A stretch of 64,000 nt of DNA from Myxococcus stipitatus DSM 14675 (GCF_000331735.1 NC_020126.1:9861501-9925500); one strand, 5' to 3'. Counted from the stretch's first letter, positions 43,935 through 52,326 are shown. Notes: a model not told the origin generated them from the sequence alone. Numbers and translations: made by a program.

Positions 43935-45016
43935 CGCCCTCCTGCCTGGGAAAGGGAGAGCGCGGCCCGTTCACCACGCTCCGAAGTAGACGCAATCAGG
44001 ATGCGCGGACACCGTGCGTAGTCGCGCTGAAAGGCATGCAGTGCCAGCCCCACGGCCACGGACGCCGAAGCGGCCCCCACGTCACCAAGGCTGTCCGCGG
44101 GATGCCATAGGCGCCAGCCCCGGGGCAGGCCTCCCAGGCAGCGCGTTTCGATGAGGGCCCATTCGAGGAAGCGCCAGCGCTCTCCGTTCAAGTCATTGAT
44201 GACATGACCAAAGCAGTCCGCGCCTCCTACGGCCGCCAGCACTGAGTGCAGGGCCCGAGTCAGTGCCTGGCCCCGCACCGGGGACTCCGGTGTCCAGGGA
44301 GGCTCCTGCTCCAACGCGACCGCGTCGATATGGGCCCACTGCGGCGCTCCGCGGCGGCGAGCATCGAACTTGCGCTCCAGGACCAGAAAGGCAGCAGCCT
44401 CGCCTGGGATGATGCCAGAGCTGACGCCAGGGACCTTGAGACGCTCCGCCTCCAGGTGCGCTTGCAAGAAGGTGCTGTCCAGCAGTGAGTCCACTCCGCC
44501 GACGAGACAGACGTCCGCCGTGCCTTCCTCGAGGGCGGAGCTGGCCCAGGCAATGCCAGCCAGTCCGGACACATGCTCCAGGGAGACCAGCTGCACGCGG
44601 AGAGACTGCGGTGCCTGGGGGAAGAGGTCCTCCGCGAGGTGGAGGGTGAGCTCTTGAAGGTCCTCCGGAGACACACCGGGACGGTCCGGGTAGGGAGTCC
44701 CCAGGTAGACGTGAACCCGAACGCGCCTGCCAGAACGCCTTCCCTCCCCCAGTTCAAACAGCTTGGCGCTGAGGAGGGCCTCCGCCAGGGGCATCTCCAC
44801 GAGGTCCAGCAGCTTCTCCACCCAGGAGCGGTCCCCCAGGTCCGGGCAGGAGAAGGACGCGGTGAGGCCTTCCGAGTCCGCTCCGTCCACACCGAAGTGA
44901 GGCCAGGGGGTGAAGCGATTCAGTCCTGCGCGTAGGGACGCACAGGACTGGGCGGCGTGACGCCCGATGGGGGTGCGCATTCCCAGCCCCGTGACGCAGA
45001 TGGGCTCACGCGACAT
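43931..45016 (-). CDS. Ketosynthase/thiolase-fold protein without catalytic residues, type VI effector cluster member
   Basis: 361 residues from ATG 45016 (MSREPICVTGLGMRTPIG), a typical ketosynthase opening. Fold landmarks are present (ADVCLVGGVDSLLD, GIIPGEAAAFLVLER), but the nucleophile position ACxSG reads EHVSG (H148 for Cys). The two histidine motifs are GHVINDLNGE instead of HGTGT and GDVGAASAS instead of GHxxGA. It is therefore probably not a condensing enzyme. Ketosynthase-like proteins of this kind recur next to DUF2169/DUF4150 genes and may act as loading chaperones (inference). Overlaps both neighbours, so strongly co-expressed. Confidence 0.75.
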   Translation of the reverse strand: MSREPICVTGLGMRTPIGRHAAQSCASLRAGLNRFTPWPHFGVDGADSEGLTASFSCPDLGDRSWVEKLLDLVEMPLAEALLSAKLFELGEGRRSGRRVRVHVYLGTPYPDRPGVSPEDLQELTLHLAEDLFPQAPQSLRVQLVSLEHVSGLAGIAWASSALEEGTADVCLVGGVDSLLDSTFLQAHLEAERLKVPGVSSGIIPGEAAAFLVLERKFDARRRGAPQWAHIDAVALEQEPPWTPESPVRGQALTRALHSVLAAVGGADCFGHVINDLNGERWRFLEWALIETRCLGGLPRGWRLWHPADSLGDVGAASASVAVGLALHAFQRDYARCPRILIASTSERGERAALSLSQAGGR

Positions 45017-46022
45017 GGGTGCCTCTCGCGAGCTGGACCTTGACCCAATGCAGGGAGGGCACCCGGCCATGGACGCCCCATCGTGCGCGCCAGACAAGCG
45101 TCAGCAGTTTGCGCTCACAGTCGATGTGCACGGTGTCGCAGAGGCACGGCGGCGTCTCCCGCGCGGCGCCCAGCTTGATGATGACCTCCAGCCGCGAGGA
45201 CGGGAGCGGAAACGCCAGCGCGCCCTCGGGCGTGGCGCCAACGACCTTCACCGGCTCGCCACCCTGGACATACCCGGACAGTCGTTGGTCCGCAGGGGCC
45301 ACGAGGTGGTGGCGCTCGTCGAAGTCCTCCGGAAGCAGTGGGAGCCGCTCCCGCCGCCATGCGTCGTCATACGTCCCGGCATGCCGGGCGCGCGGCGTCC
45401 AATGTGGCGGCAGCGGGCCGAAGCTGCAAGGCGGGGGGCGCTCACGCGTCGAGCGGACCAGCTCCCTGGGGGCCTCCAGGTTGGGGAGAGGCAGCCCATG
45501 CACCCCACGGCGGGAACGTACGGAACGAAAGCCCCGTCCCACGGGGTTCGCCTCACATCGCTCCGGATGGTCAGGATGGCTGTCGTCGGTGCCGCCGAAA
45601 GCCCGCTCCCACGTCAATTCCATGCGCTCGAAAGGGCGGGGGGCCGAGATGGAAGGAATCCCAGCCAGGCTTTCCCAGACACGCTCACCAAAGACCTGGA
45701 CGCCCTTGGTCATGGCACCCACCCGAAGGCCCACCAGTCCCTCTGTCCTGGAGCGGCGGCCCGCATAAGCGAATCCCTCGAGGAGAACATCCGTCGCGGG
45801 CTTGAACGGCGCCAGGTCGGAAACGCTCAGCAGGCTCGACCGTGCGGGCTCTCCCCTGTACTCATCCGCCAGGGTGAGTGGCGCCTGCGATTCCGCGACG
45901 ACGGCCCGGCCATTCTGGAGGGCGAAGGTGGCTTTGACGACCACCAGCAACGATTCGCGCCCCGAGCCATCCAGGAAGACGAAGCGTCCCGCCGTGAAAG
46001 GCGTCAGATTGTAGAGGTCCAT
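45006..46022 (-). CDS. DUF2169 family protein, type VI effector adaptor
   Basis: 338 residues from ATG 46022; MDLYNLTPFTAGRFVFLD is the characteristic start of the family (MxLxNxTPF). An ORF extension upstream is not conserved in style. The body shows beta-rich DUF2169 landmarks such as VVKATF, ERMELTWERAFGG, NPVGRGF and LPNLEAP, and a late block with CDTVHIDCERKLLTLVWRAR. Proteins of this family are thought to help load PAAR-like effectors on the VgrG spike. First gene of the five-gene module; the stop overlaps the next start by 11 bp. Confidence 0.82.
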   Translation of the reverse strand: MDLYNLTPFTAGRFVFLDGSGRESLLVVVKATFALQNGRAVVAESQAPLTLADEYRGEPARSSLLSVSDLAPFKPATDVLLEGFAYAGRRSRTEGLVGLRVGAMTKGVQVFGERVWESLAGIPSISAPRPFERMELTWERAFGGTDDSHPDHPERCEANPVGRGFRSVRSRRGVHGLPLPNLEAPRELVRSTRERPPPCSFGPLPPHWTPRARHAGTYDDAWRRERLPLLPEDFDERHHLVAPADQRLSGYVQGGEPVKVVGATPEGALAFPLPSSRLEVIIKLGAARETPPCLCDTVHIDCERKLLTLVWRARWGVHGRVPSLHWVKVQLARGTHVA

Positions 46023-46385
46023 CAGACGAGCCCAACGAGAAGGTCGGTCAACGTGAACCCTACCAGGCGGTACGACGTCCCCCGTGTACCCACATGTGCC
46101 CCTCCACTGTGAGGGATTGTCCCAGAATAGCACGAAAAACCGCGCCATACGCCTGGACGTCGAGCTTGCACTCGGAATGCCGCCGACGCTGAAGCACCAA
46201 GCCCGAAGCCAGAGAGTTGCGAATCCCTAACCGAACGCTCTTCATCGGATGTGAATGCCCCAGCGTGAGGGTTGACTGAGCGCGGAGCCGAGGGGCGGGC
46301 TCGCCTCAGACAGTGGAATGTCAGGGCCTTCCGGTAGTGCTGGGTCGTGCTCGAGGTGCACGAGCACTTGCCGGGGGGACATTCC
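46023..46385. other. Intergenic region: divergent promoters and a 64-bp phosphatase scar
   Basis: This 363-bp stretch separates the DUF2169 module (minus) from the SitA-like gene (plus). It contains no credible gene. The only recognisable content is the phosphatase scar at 46232-46295. Promoters for both directions must lie here, but no clear -35/-10 or -24/-12 pair was identified. Confidence 0.5.
46232..46295 (+). pseudogene. Scar of a second metallophosphatase gene copy
   Basis: Bases 46232-46248 are identical to 39359-39375 (codons 2-7 of the phosphatase gene), and the directly adjoining 46249-46295 match 40005-40051 (its last codons plus spacer) at 43 of 47 positions. The 17+47 bp are contiguous, so this is a full copy of the gene from which about 630 bp have been deleted. 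It shows that phosphatase plus downstream DNA once existed twice. Confidence 0.75.
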
Positions 46386-47085
46386 ATGGTGCTTCGCTGG
46401 GCGGCGGTGCTGCTCTTCCTCGCGGTGTCCACCGGCTGCGCGACGAGTCGAGTCGTGCGACTGGAGACGGGACGTGAGTCCTTCGTCGTCACGCCCCGGG
46501 AGGAGCCGGGCGCGGAGGTGTCGGCGGCGGAGCTCGATGACGACGAGTTCGCCGAGGTCCTCGCGGAGCTGGGCCGGGACGTGCGGCCACTTCACAATCC
46601 CATGCAGTGGGCGCGCGAGCTCTTCGGCGTGCCTTCTCGCAGCGGGGTGTTCGGCTATGAGGGCCATCCGGGTCGGCTCATCCCACAGCGCGCGGACGTG
46701 GATGGACTTCATCTCCTGGAGTCCTACTCGGACGACGGGCTGACGAAGGCCTATGGCCAGTGGTGCGAGCGGAAGGACCAGCCTGGGGACTGCTTGCGCC
46801 TACTGGTGGAAGGGCCCCTGCTCGCCAGTGACGGTAAGTACACGTGGGCCTTCGCCATCGCGATGGACTCCGTGTGGGACGAGACGGCCGAGGCGCTGGA
46901 AGACATGGCGGACCCGGGCGCGGTCATGGCGACCGTCACCTCTGCCGCGACTGAGGTCCGCATTGGCGCGTTGCAGGACAGTCGTCGACTGCCGGAAGGA
47001 CCTCACACAAGAGCTGCGCATTCTCGCCAACGAAGCCCAGACGCCCGGGACGGTGCTCAACAGGCTTTTGACTCGAGGCAAGTGA
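46386..47085 (+). pseudogene. SitA-like lipoprotein toxin, internally deleted and frameshifted
   Basis: ATG 46386 has GGGGGGA upstream. A signal peptide ending STGC (lipobox) is followed by the N-terminal module typical of myxobacterial Sit toxins: VVRLETGR, DDDEFAEVLAELGRDVRP, WCERKDQPGDCLRLLVEGP and EDMADPGAVM. After about residue 195 the original frame turns into low-quality Arg/Ser/Pro sequence running into the next gene. A +1 frame instead gives DCRKDLTQELRILANEAQ ending at 47085, 20 bp before the immunity gene. The hydrophobic middle and toxin domain expected in full-length SitA proteins (about 500 residues) are absent. SitA lipoproteins pass between cells by outer-membrane exchange. 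This copy is probably inactive. Confidence 0.65.
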
Positions 47086-47104
47086 GCCCACTAGGAAGGC
47101 CCTC

Positions 47105-47680
47105 ATGTCGCGCCCCTCCCGCTACTTCATGCTCAAGACGGACGTGCAGGCCGGGAACTGGTACCTGGGCGACCCGCTGAATGAGGCGGGTGAGGAGGTC
47201 GATGACATCTGGGAGTTCTCCGAGGGGCACCCTGTCCATCCAGGTGGGCGGCTGACGCTCCCCATCAGTGAGCCAGGAAGACGGTTGGACTACACAACCG
47301 CGGGCGCCGGCTGGACTCCCATTGTCCACGTCAAGGTGGCCACCCTCCTCGCCGAGATGGCTCCCGATGACGTGCAGCTCATCCCCGTCGATGTCGAGGA
47401 CTGCCCCGAGCAGTACGTCATGCTCGTGGTCACGAAACTCATCCGGTGCATCGACGACCAGGCCACGGAAGAGGTTCTGTACTGGAAGCCGGAGGATGAG
47501 CGCCCCGACAAGCTCGGCAAGTACCGCAGCGTCTACGGCATGCGAATCGACCCCACGAAGGTGGGTGACACCCAGGTGTTCCGCACCTGGGGCTGGGACA
47601 TCGCCCTCATCGTCTCGCAAGACATCAAGCAGGCCCTCGAGCGCGCCGGAATCACAGGCGCCCGCTTCGAGGAGGTCTAG
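47105..47680 (+). CDS. Imm11-family immunity protein
   Basis: 191 residues, with AGGAAGG before the ATG. The family landmarks are clear: GNWYLGDPLNE, DIWEFSEG, VQLIPVDVE, KYRSVYGMRID, QVFRTWGWDIALIVS and a closing ITGARF. There is no signal peptide, so it acts in the cytosol or at the inner membrane face. Imm11 genes in myxobacteria follow Sit-type toxin genes and protect the producer. Here the toxin gene upstream is damaged, so this looks like an orphan immunity gene. Its stop overlaps the stop of the convergent gene within CTAG (47677-47680). Confidence 0.85.
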   Translation: MSRPSRYFMLKTDVQAGNWYLGDPLNEAGEEVDDIWEFSEGHPVHPGGRLTLPISEPGRRLDYTTAGAGWTPIVHVKVATLLAEMAPDDVQLIPVDVEDCPEQYVMLVVTKLIRCIDDQATEEVLYWKPEDERPDKLGKYRSVYGMRIDPTKVGDTQVFRTWGWDIALIVSQDIKQALERAGITGARFEEV

Positions 47681-48522
47681 AGCTCGCTCCCCTGCTCCTC
47701 CCGCAGCTCGGCCAGGAGCCGATTCAGCTCGTTGCGAATCGCCCGCGAATACTTGTGGCTCTCGTAGTGGAGCGTCAGCAGCGCGCCCCGCGGAGCCGAG
47801 TACCCCAGGAGCTGGATCGCCATCTCCCGCTCATCCCACGTGGCAACCTTCACATAGCCATGGGGCGAGAAGGGAACCTCCGGCTCCGCCCCCTCCGAGC
47901 CCACCCCGAGCTCCTCCGGCGCGCCCCCCTCCGCCACATCCCCCGGCCACGACTGGAGCGTCCGCGCCATCTCCTCGGAGTCCTCCGGCCGGACCACCGG
48001 CATCAACGCCTCCCCTCCAGCCTCCTCCGCCACCACCGTCGGCGCCGGTGCCCCACCCGACGACGTCCCCGCGACCTCGGGCGGAAGCGCCCTTGCCAGC
48101 AACGACGCCAGGTCGATGGAGTCCCGATACCTGCTCACCCCCCGCGAGATGCCATCCTTCGTCGGCCGGCCATACTTGCTGGCCAGCAGCTTCACCATCG
48201 ACCGGTGGTCCTTCTGCAAATCCCCCGGCGTCGCGAAGCGCACGAACACCGAACCCAGCCGCCCGTCCGTGAAGAGGAAGAACACCCGGACCGGGCGCTC
48301 GTCGATCTCCGTCTCGGCCACCAGGTCCCCGCGCGACGTCGCCCGCACCGAGGGGAACAACCCCCGAATCTCCTCGCGCCCCATGCCCCAGCGCGTCACC
48401 TGGAAGCCTTCACCGCTCCGGTAGTCCCCCGACGCGTCCACCCCTCGCTCATGCACCCTGGCGCCATGGTGCTGCGAGCCGCACCCCACGAGAAACAACA
48501 CCATCCACCCGTAACGGTTCAT
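47677..48522 (-). CDS. Predicted lipoprotein, function unknown
   Basis: 281 residues from ATG 48522 (MNRYGWMVLFLVGC), with GGAGAGGG 5 nt upstream. The lipobox LVGC is early and short. Residues 40-150 form an alpha/beta-looking domain (TRWGMGREEIRGLFP, ETEIDERPVRVFFLF), reminiscent of small lipoproteins that track assembly of envelope components. A Gly/Glu/Pro-rich middle part is probably unstructured. The end is helical and charged (RNELNRLLAELREEQ). No family recognised. Monocistronic. Confidence 0.6.
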   Translation of the reverse strand: MNRYGWMVLFLVGCGSQHHGARVHERGVDASGDYRSGEGFQVTRWGMGREEIRGLFPSVRATSRGDLVAETEIDERPVRVFFLFTDGRLGSVFVRFATPGDLQKDHRSMVKLLASKYGRPTKDGISRGVSRYRDSIDLASLLARALPPEVAGTSSGGAPAPTVVAEEAGGEALMPVVRPEDSEEMARTLQSWPGDVAEGGAPEELGVGSEGAEPEVPFSPHGYVKVATWDEREMAIQLLGYSAPRGALLTLHYESHKYSRAIRNELNRLLAELREEQGSEL

Positions 48523-48610
48523 CACGACCCTCTCCACATTCCTCGAAGCCAGCAACGCCACGAGCCCTCGCGCGCGGAAAGTCCCGCGAGGAATTCATGT
48601 TCAACCATCA

Positions 48611-48662
48611 GCACTTGCGCCCAGCGTATGGCACCAACAAACCCCCGAACACCCGCAAGTGC
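48611..48662. promoter_or_regulatory. Inverted repeat in the divergent promoter region
   Basis: GCACTTGCG (48611-48619) and CGCAAGTGC (48654-48662) form a perfect 9-bp inverted repeat 34 bp apart, in a locally less GC-rich stretch between two divergent genes. It could be a paired operator or a looped binding site. The rest of the 251-bp gap (48523-48773) shows nothing further. Confidence 0.3.
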
Positions 48663-48773
48663 GCAACCCGGAATTCCCCGAAACGATAATTCCAGACACA
48701 CACCGTCGCTCCATCTCCGCCGTCCCGGGCCTGCCCCGCATGCGGAGATGGCCTTCCGTCGAGGTCCTCGCGC

Positions 48774-49769
48774 ATGGGCACTCCCATCACCGGCAGCACC
48801 CCCAAGAAGGTCACCTACCGACCTCCCGAGGACACCTCCAAGACGCGGACCGTCGCGGAGAAGAAGCCCACCGTGGAGACGCCGGGCGACGAATTCGAGA
48901 AGTCGCGGGCCGAAGGGCGCTACCCGCCCGTGGCCCTGAACGCGGCCCCGCCGCTCCCGCCGGACACGGGGACCACCGTCCCCACGAACGGCACCACCTC
49001 CGCGAAGTACCAGGTGGGTCCCGCGCGCCGGCCGCCCATCCACCACGACAACGGCTTCCTCCAGAACCCCAAGGACCCCAAGGACCCCAACCCCATCGCC
49101 ACCCGGGAGCCGTCCTTCTCGGACCGCCTGGCCAAGGGCAAGTGGGCCGTCAAGCTCGAGGCCGCGCGGCAGTTCCGCCCCGACCTCAAGGACGCCACCG
49201 ACGCCTACTCCCACTTCCTCTCCGGCAACGGGAAGGACCGCACGTTCGACTACGAGCGCTTCGTCACCCAGGATGAGTCCGGCAAGAAGGTCCTGAAGAG
49301 CGCGACGCAGGACACGCAGAAGGCCGCCGAGGCGCAGTACGCGGCCATGATTGCCAAGGACCCGTCTCTGGCGGGCAAGCCCGTCACCTTCCAAATCACC
49401 GGCGGCCCCATCGGCGTGGGCGGCAACGACGGCAAGTTCCCCTACCCGCAGACGGAGAACTGGCGGAAGGCCATTGGCGGCCACTCCATCTGGAACAGCG
49501 CCACCGTCACCGTCACGCCGCCCACCACGCCGGGCGGCAAGCCCTCGTTCTCCATGGACATGACGGTCCACGCGGAGGACCGCTATAACTTCAACCCCAA
49601 CCAGAAGGACATCGACACGGGCATCCCGGACTCGGAGAACGGGCGCTTCGAGCAGACGGGCCTGGCCCACCAGTACACCCAGACCGGCTCCGTGCAGCGC
49701 AAGGTGGGCTGGTCCCAGGGCGACATCGAGAATGCCACGTCCACTCCCATCAACAACGGCCGCGGCTGA
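48774..49769 (+). CDS. Candidate exported polymorphic-toxin-like protein, function unknown
   Basis: 331 residues. The first 110 are Pro/Thr/Lys-rich and probably disordered, without a signal peptide. A helical stretch follows (about 125-200). The C-terminal 120 residues form a compact domain with GHSIWNSATVTVTPP, MDMTVHAEDRYNFNPNQ and IDTGIPDSENGRFEQTG. That last block is of a kind I associate with C-terminal domains of bacterial polymorphic toxins, but I cannot name the family. A 163-residue lipoprotein gene starts 5 bp after its stop, the layout of toxin plus periplasmic immunity. Toxin function is inference. Confidence 0.5.
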   Translation: MGTPITGSTPKKVTYRPPEDTSKTRTVAEKKPTVETPGDEFEKSRAEGRYPPVALNAAPPLPPDTGTTVPTNGTTSAKYQVGPARRPPIHHDNGFLQNPKDPKDPNPIATREPSFSDRLAKGKWAVKLEAARQFRPDLKDATDAYSHFLSGNGKDRTFDYERFVTQDESGKKVLKSATQDTQKAAEAQYAAMIAKDPSLAGKPVTFQITGGPIGVGGNDGKFPYPQTENWRKAIGGHSIWNSATVTVTPPTTPGGKPSFSMDMTVHAEDRYNFNPNQKDIDTGIPDSENGRFEQTGLAHQYTQTGSVQRKVGWSQGDIENATSTPINNGRG

Positions 49770-49773
49770 CCGG

Positions 49774-50265
49774 ATGCGCCGCTGGCGCCTCCGGGTTGGA
49801 GTCCTCGTCCTCGGATGTGCTTACCTGGGCTGCAAGGAGTTGGACGCCGCCCCTTCGAGCCCTCCCATGAGCAAAGCCTCGGCCGCCGTTTCCCCCCCCG
49901 CCAGGACGGGCACCGACCTCGCTTCTCTCGAGCAGGCGGTGACCCTGCCTCGGCGTCCTGTGGCCGTCCAATGGCGCAAGGCCATCCGAGGCTCCGTGGG
50001 ACTGGGCCCCACCGACTGGGAGCTGCTCGCCGTCCTCGAGTACTCGGAGGCGGACACCCAGGCCCTGCTGAGCACGCTGACGCCCACCGAGCTCGCCCCG
50101 CCCACGCTCGAGGACGGAGGCTGGCTGCCCGCGGCCACCCGCAAGTCCCTGGAGCAGGCGCGCGCCTACGACGCCTCCGCCTTCTACCGGCCCCCGCTCC
50201 AGAACGGCACCGTGCTCCATGTGCCCGGAACGAGGACCTTCGTGCTCTCCCTCTTCACGCTGTAG
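49774..50265 (+). CDS. Small predicted lipoprotein, possible immunity partner of the preceding gene
   Basis: 163 residues from ATG 49774, 4 bp after the stop of the upstream gene, so the two are translationally coupled. MRRWRLRVGVLVLGCAYLGC holds a signal peptide with two possible lipobox cysteines. The rest is a small alpha/beta protein (SVGLGPTDWELLAVLEY, DTQALLSTLTPTEL, TVLHVPGTRTFVLSLF). No family recognised. The lipid anchor would place it in the envelope, as is usual for immunity to toxins arriving from outside. Confidence 0.55.
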   Translation: MRRWRLRVGVLVLGCAYLGCKELDAAPSSPPMSKASAAVSPPARTGTDLASLEQAVTLPRRPVAVQWRKAIRGSVGLGPTDWELLAVLEYSEADTQALLSTLTPTELAPPTLEDGGWLPAATRKSLEQARAYDASAFYRPPLQNGTVLHVPGTRTFVLSLFTL

Positions 50266-50841
50266 TCAGGGCGTGGGAGCGGCGACCGGGGCCGGGGGCG
50301 CCTCCGTGAAGAAGTCCCGGCTGAGCTGCTCGTACATGGACTCCACCGCGCTCACGGTGACGTTCGACACCTCGCGGCCGCTCGTCGCGGAGCGCTTGGA
50401 GGACACCGTCCCGGTGGAGCGCTTGAGGACCTGTCCCCGCGCGTCCACCAGCCGCGCCTTGTAGCGAATCTGGGCCTCGATGGCCGACACGGCGCCATGG
50501 CGTCCGACGGCCGTCGGCGCGTACGTCAGCTCCGCCTCGGCCAACTGGACCTTCAGGTCCGCCGAGGCCGCGCCCATCTGGAACGCCGAGGCGAACCCCG
50601 CCCGGAACCCGTCCTCGAGCGTGCCGCGCCACTCCTTCACGTGGACCGTCTCCGGCGCATTGATGACCACGCTGAACTGGTCCTGCACCTCCGGTTCCAG
50701 CAGCAGCCCCAGCGACGACGCCTGCTGCGCCAGGTCGATATTGGGACGGGAGGGCGTGCGACCGACCGTCACGCTGCACCCACCGAGGGACAGCAGCGCC
50801 ACCAGGGCCACGACACCACGAACGACAGAGGACACGGGCAT
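50266..50841 (-). CDS. Predicted lipoprotein, LPS-assembly/curli-accessory-like size, function unknown
   Basis: 191 residues, signal peptide and lipobox LGGC at residue 22. The mature part contains a beta-rich domain (QFSVVINAPETVHVK, LKVQLAEAELTYAPTA, AQIRYKARLVDARGQVLK) like other lipoproteins of about 180 residues that line envelope machines. The end is Pro/Ala-rich. The stop directly abuts that of the convergent lipoprotein gene. No family recognised; the comparison is general. Confidence 0.55.
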   Translation of the reverse strand: MPVSSVVRGVVALVALLSLGGCSVTVGRTPSRPNIDLAQQASSLGLLLEPEVQDQFSVVINAPETVHVKEWRGTLEDGFRAGFASAFQMGAASADLKVQLAEAELTYAPTAVGRHGAVSAIEAQIRYKARLVDARGQVLKRSTGTVSSKRSATSGREVSNVTVSAVESMYEQLSRDFFTEAPPAPVAAPTP

Positions 50842-50969
50842 TCGACAACTCCAGACAAGAATGACCCTGTGTGCCTAACAGCTCCTGGGACTCCCTGGCA
50901 AACCATCCCAATATCGCAACTCAGTCACTACAGTATTGAATCATCAACAGCGGCGGATAGATTCCCCGC

Positions 50970-52265
50970 ATGGGACTCTTCAATTCGATGTTCGGGGGCG
51001 GTACGGGGCTGGACATCTCGCTCGACAGCGACACCGTGGAGGCGGGCACGGAGCTGACCGGCGCCCTCACGATTCGAGGCGGGAAGAAGGCGGCGAGGGT
51101 CACGAAGGTGGTGGCCAAGGTCCTGGGCTCTCGCGTCGGAGGGGCGGGTGACTTCGAGCACCGCGTCCTCTTCGACGACGCCATCGCGTTGGACCTGGAG
51201 CTGCCCGCGGGGGAGTCCATCGAGGTGCCGCTGAGCCTCTCCCTCCCCGACGACGCCGACCCGACGCACGACTACCAGCTCACCGCGACGGCGGACATCC
51301 CGGGCGTGGCGGACCCGTCCGCGAAGGTGTCCTTCACCGTCTTCGGGGCAGAGGACGCGGAGCACGACAGCGCGACCACCTACACGGTGGACGAGGTGCT
51401 CGGTCAGTGGCCCGCGCTCTCCGGCCATGACGTGGAGGCGTTCCGCGAGGCCGCGGTGGAGCTGTACGAGGCCCGCGAGAACTTCGACGTGACCGCGGGC
51501 GCCGAGGTCCTCGCGGGCCGCTTCCACGACGACGACCTGAAGCTCCGGCAGACGGCCACCTGGTGGTACGCGCGGATTCTCGGCCCCACCACCGATGCGG
51601 CGGCCGTCGAGCCGCTGCTCGCGCTCACCTCGGTGGACGACGTCGACTTCCTCCAGGGACTCGTCTCGGCGGCGGGCGCGCTGGGGCCCGCGGGGGAGGC
51701 CCTGCTGGCCGCGCTCGTCCGCCATCCCCTCCCCGAGGTCCGCCGCTCGGTGGGCTTCGAGCTGACCACCGTGGGAGGCCCGCGTCAGCGCGAGCTGGCC
51801 GACGTGCTGCTCCGCGACACCGAGGTGGACGTCGCGACGTCGGGGCTCAAGGCCCTGGGCGGCAAGCTCCTGCGCGAGCCCCAGGTCCTCGCGCACCTCG
51901 TCTCCGTGGCCACGCACTCGGAGACGTCCGAGATGCGCGTCCACGCGCTCTACGCGCTCCAGGACGCCCCCGAGCACGACGTCCACGAGGCCGCGCTCCC
52001 CGCGTTCGAGGCCAACCTCAGGAGCGACGACAACTGGGCGCGCTCCACCGTCGCGGAGACGCTCCCCGATTGGCCGGAGAGTCCTCGGCTGATGGAGCTG
52101 CTCGAGCAGCTCGCCGCCGATGAGGACTCCCATGTCCGCTGCAAGCTCGCGAACGCCTTCCACGCGAGCTGCCCGGAGCACCTGCGTCCCTTGTGGGAGC
52201 GCATGGCGGCGGAGGACTCGGACGAGGAGGTTCGGAGGTACGCCCGTCAGGCGCTCGAGGACTGA
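50970..52265 (+). CDS. Spo0M-like (sporulation-control, arrestin-fold) domain fused to HEAT repeats
   Basis: 431 residues. The N-terminus (about 1-135) matches the Spo0M/arrestin-like family: MGLFNSMFGGGTGLDISLDS, then ELTGALTIRGGKKAARV and ESIEVPLSLSLPDDADPT. The remaining 290 residues are HEAT-like helical repeats (for example PLPEVRRSVGFELTTVGG, DNWARSTVAETLPDWPES, DSHVRCKLANAFHASC). In Bacillus Spo0M modulates sporulation; here the fused repeat solenoid would add protein binding. Its job in a fruiting, sporulating myxobacterium is inference. Monocistronic. Confidence 0.72.
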   Translation: MGLFNSMFGGGTGLDISLDSDTVEAGTELTGALTIRGGKKAARVTKVVAKVLGSRVGGAGDFEHRVLFDDAIALDLELPAGESIEVPLSLSLPDDADPTHDYQLTATADIPGVADPSAKVSFTVFGAEDAEHDSATTYTVDEVLGQWPALSGHDVEAFREAAVELYEARENFDVTAGAEVLAGRFHDDDLKLRQTATWWYARILGPTTDAAAVEPLLALTSVDDVDFLQGLVSAAGALGPAGEALLAALVRHPLPEVRRSVGFELTTVGGPRQRELADVLLRDTEVDVATSGLKALGGKLLREPQVLAHLVSVATHSETSEMRVHALYALQDAPEHDVHEAALPAFEANLRSDDNWARSTVAETLPDWPESPRLMELLEQLAADEDSHVRCKLANAFHASCPEHLRPLWERMAAEDSDEEVRRYARQALED

Positions 52266-52326
52266 CGGCGCCCTCCCGGCGCCAGCCCTGGTAGTCTGGC
52301 CGGGTCTCCTTTTCGGTCGAGGCTCC

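Noticed and set aside
43931..45016. Polyketide or fatty-acid biosynthesis locus
   Set aside because: The ketosynthase-like protein lacks its catalytic residues and the neighbours are type VI effector genes.
40204..46022. Integrative element or transposon carrying the effector module
   Set aside because: No integrase, transposase or short target-site duplication was found. The flanking repeats are explained at least as well by duplication of the phosphatase-toxin unit.
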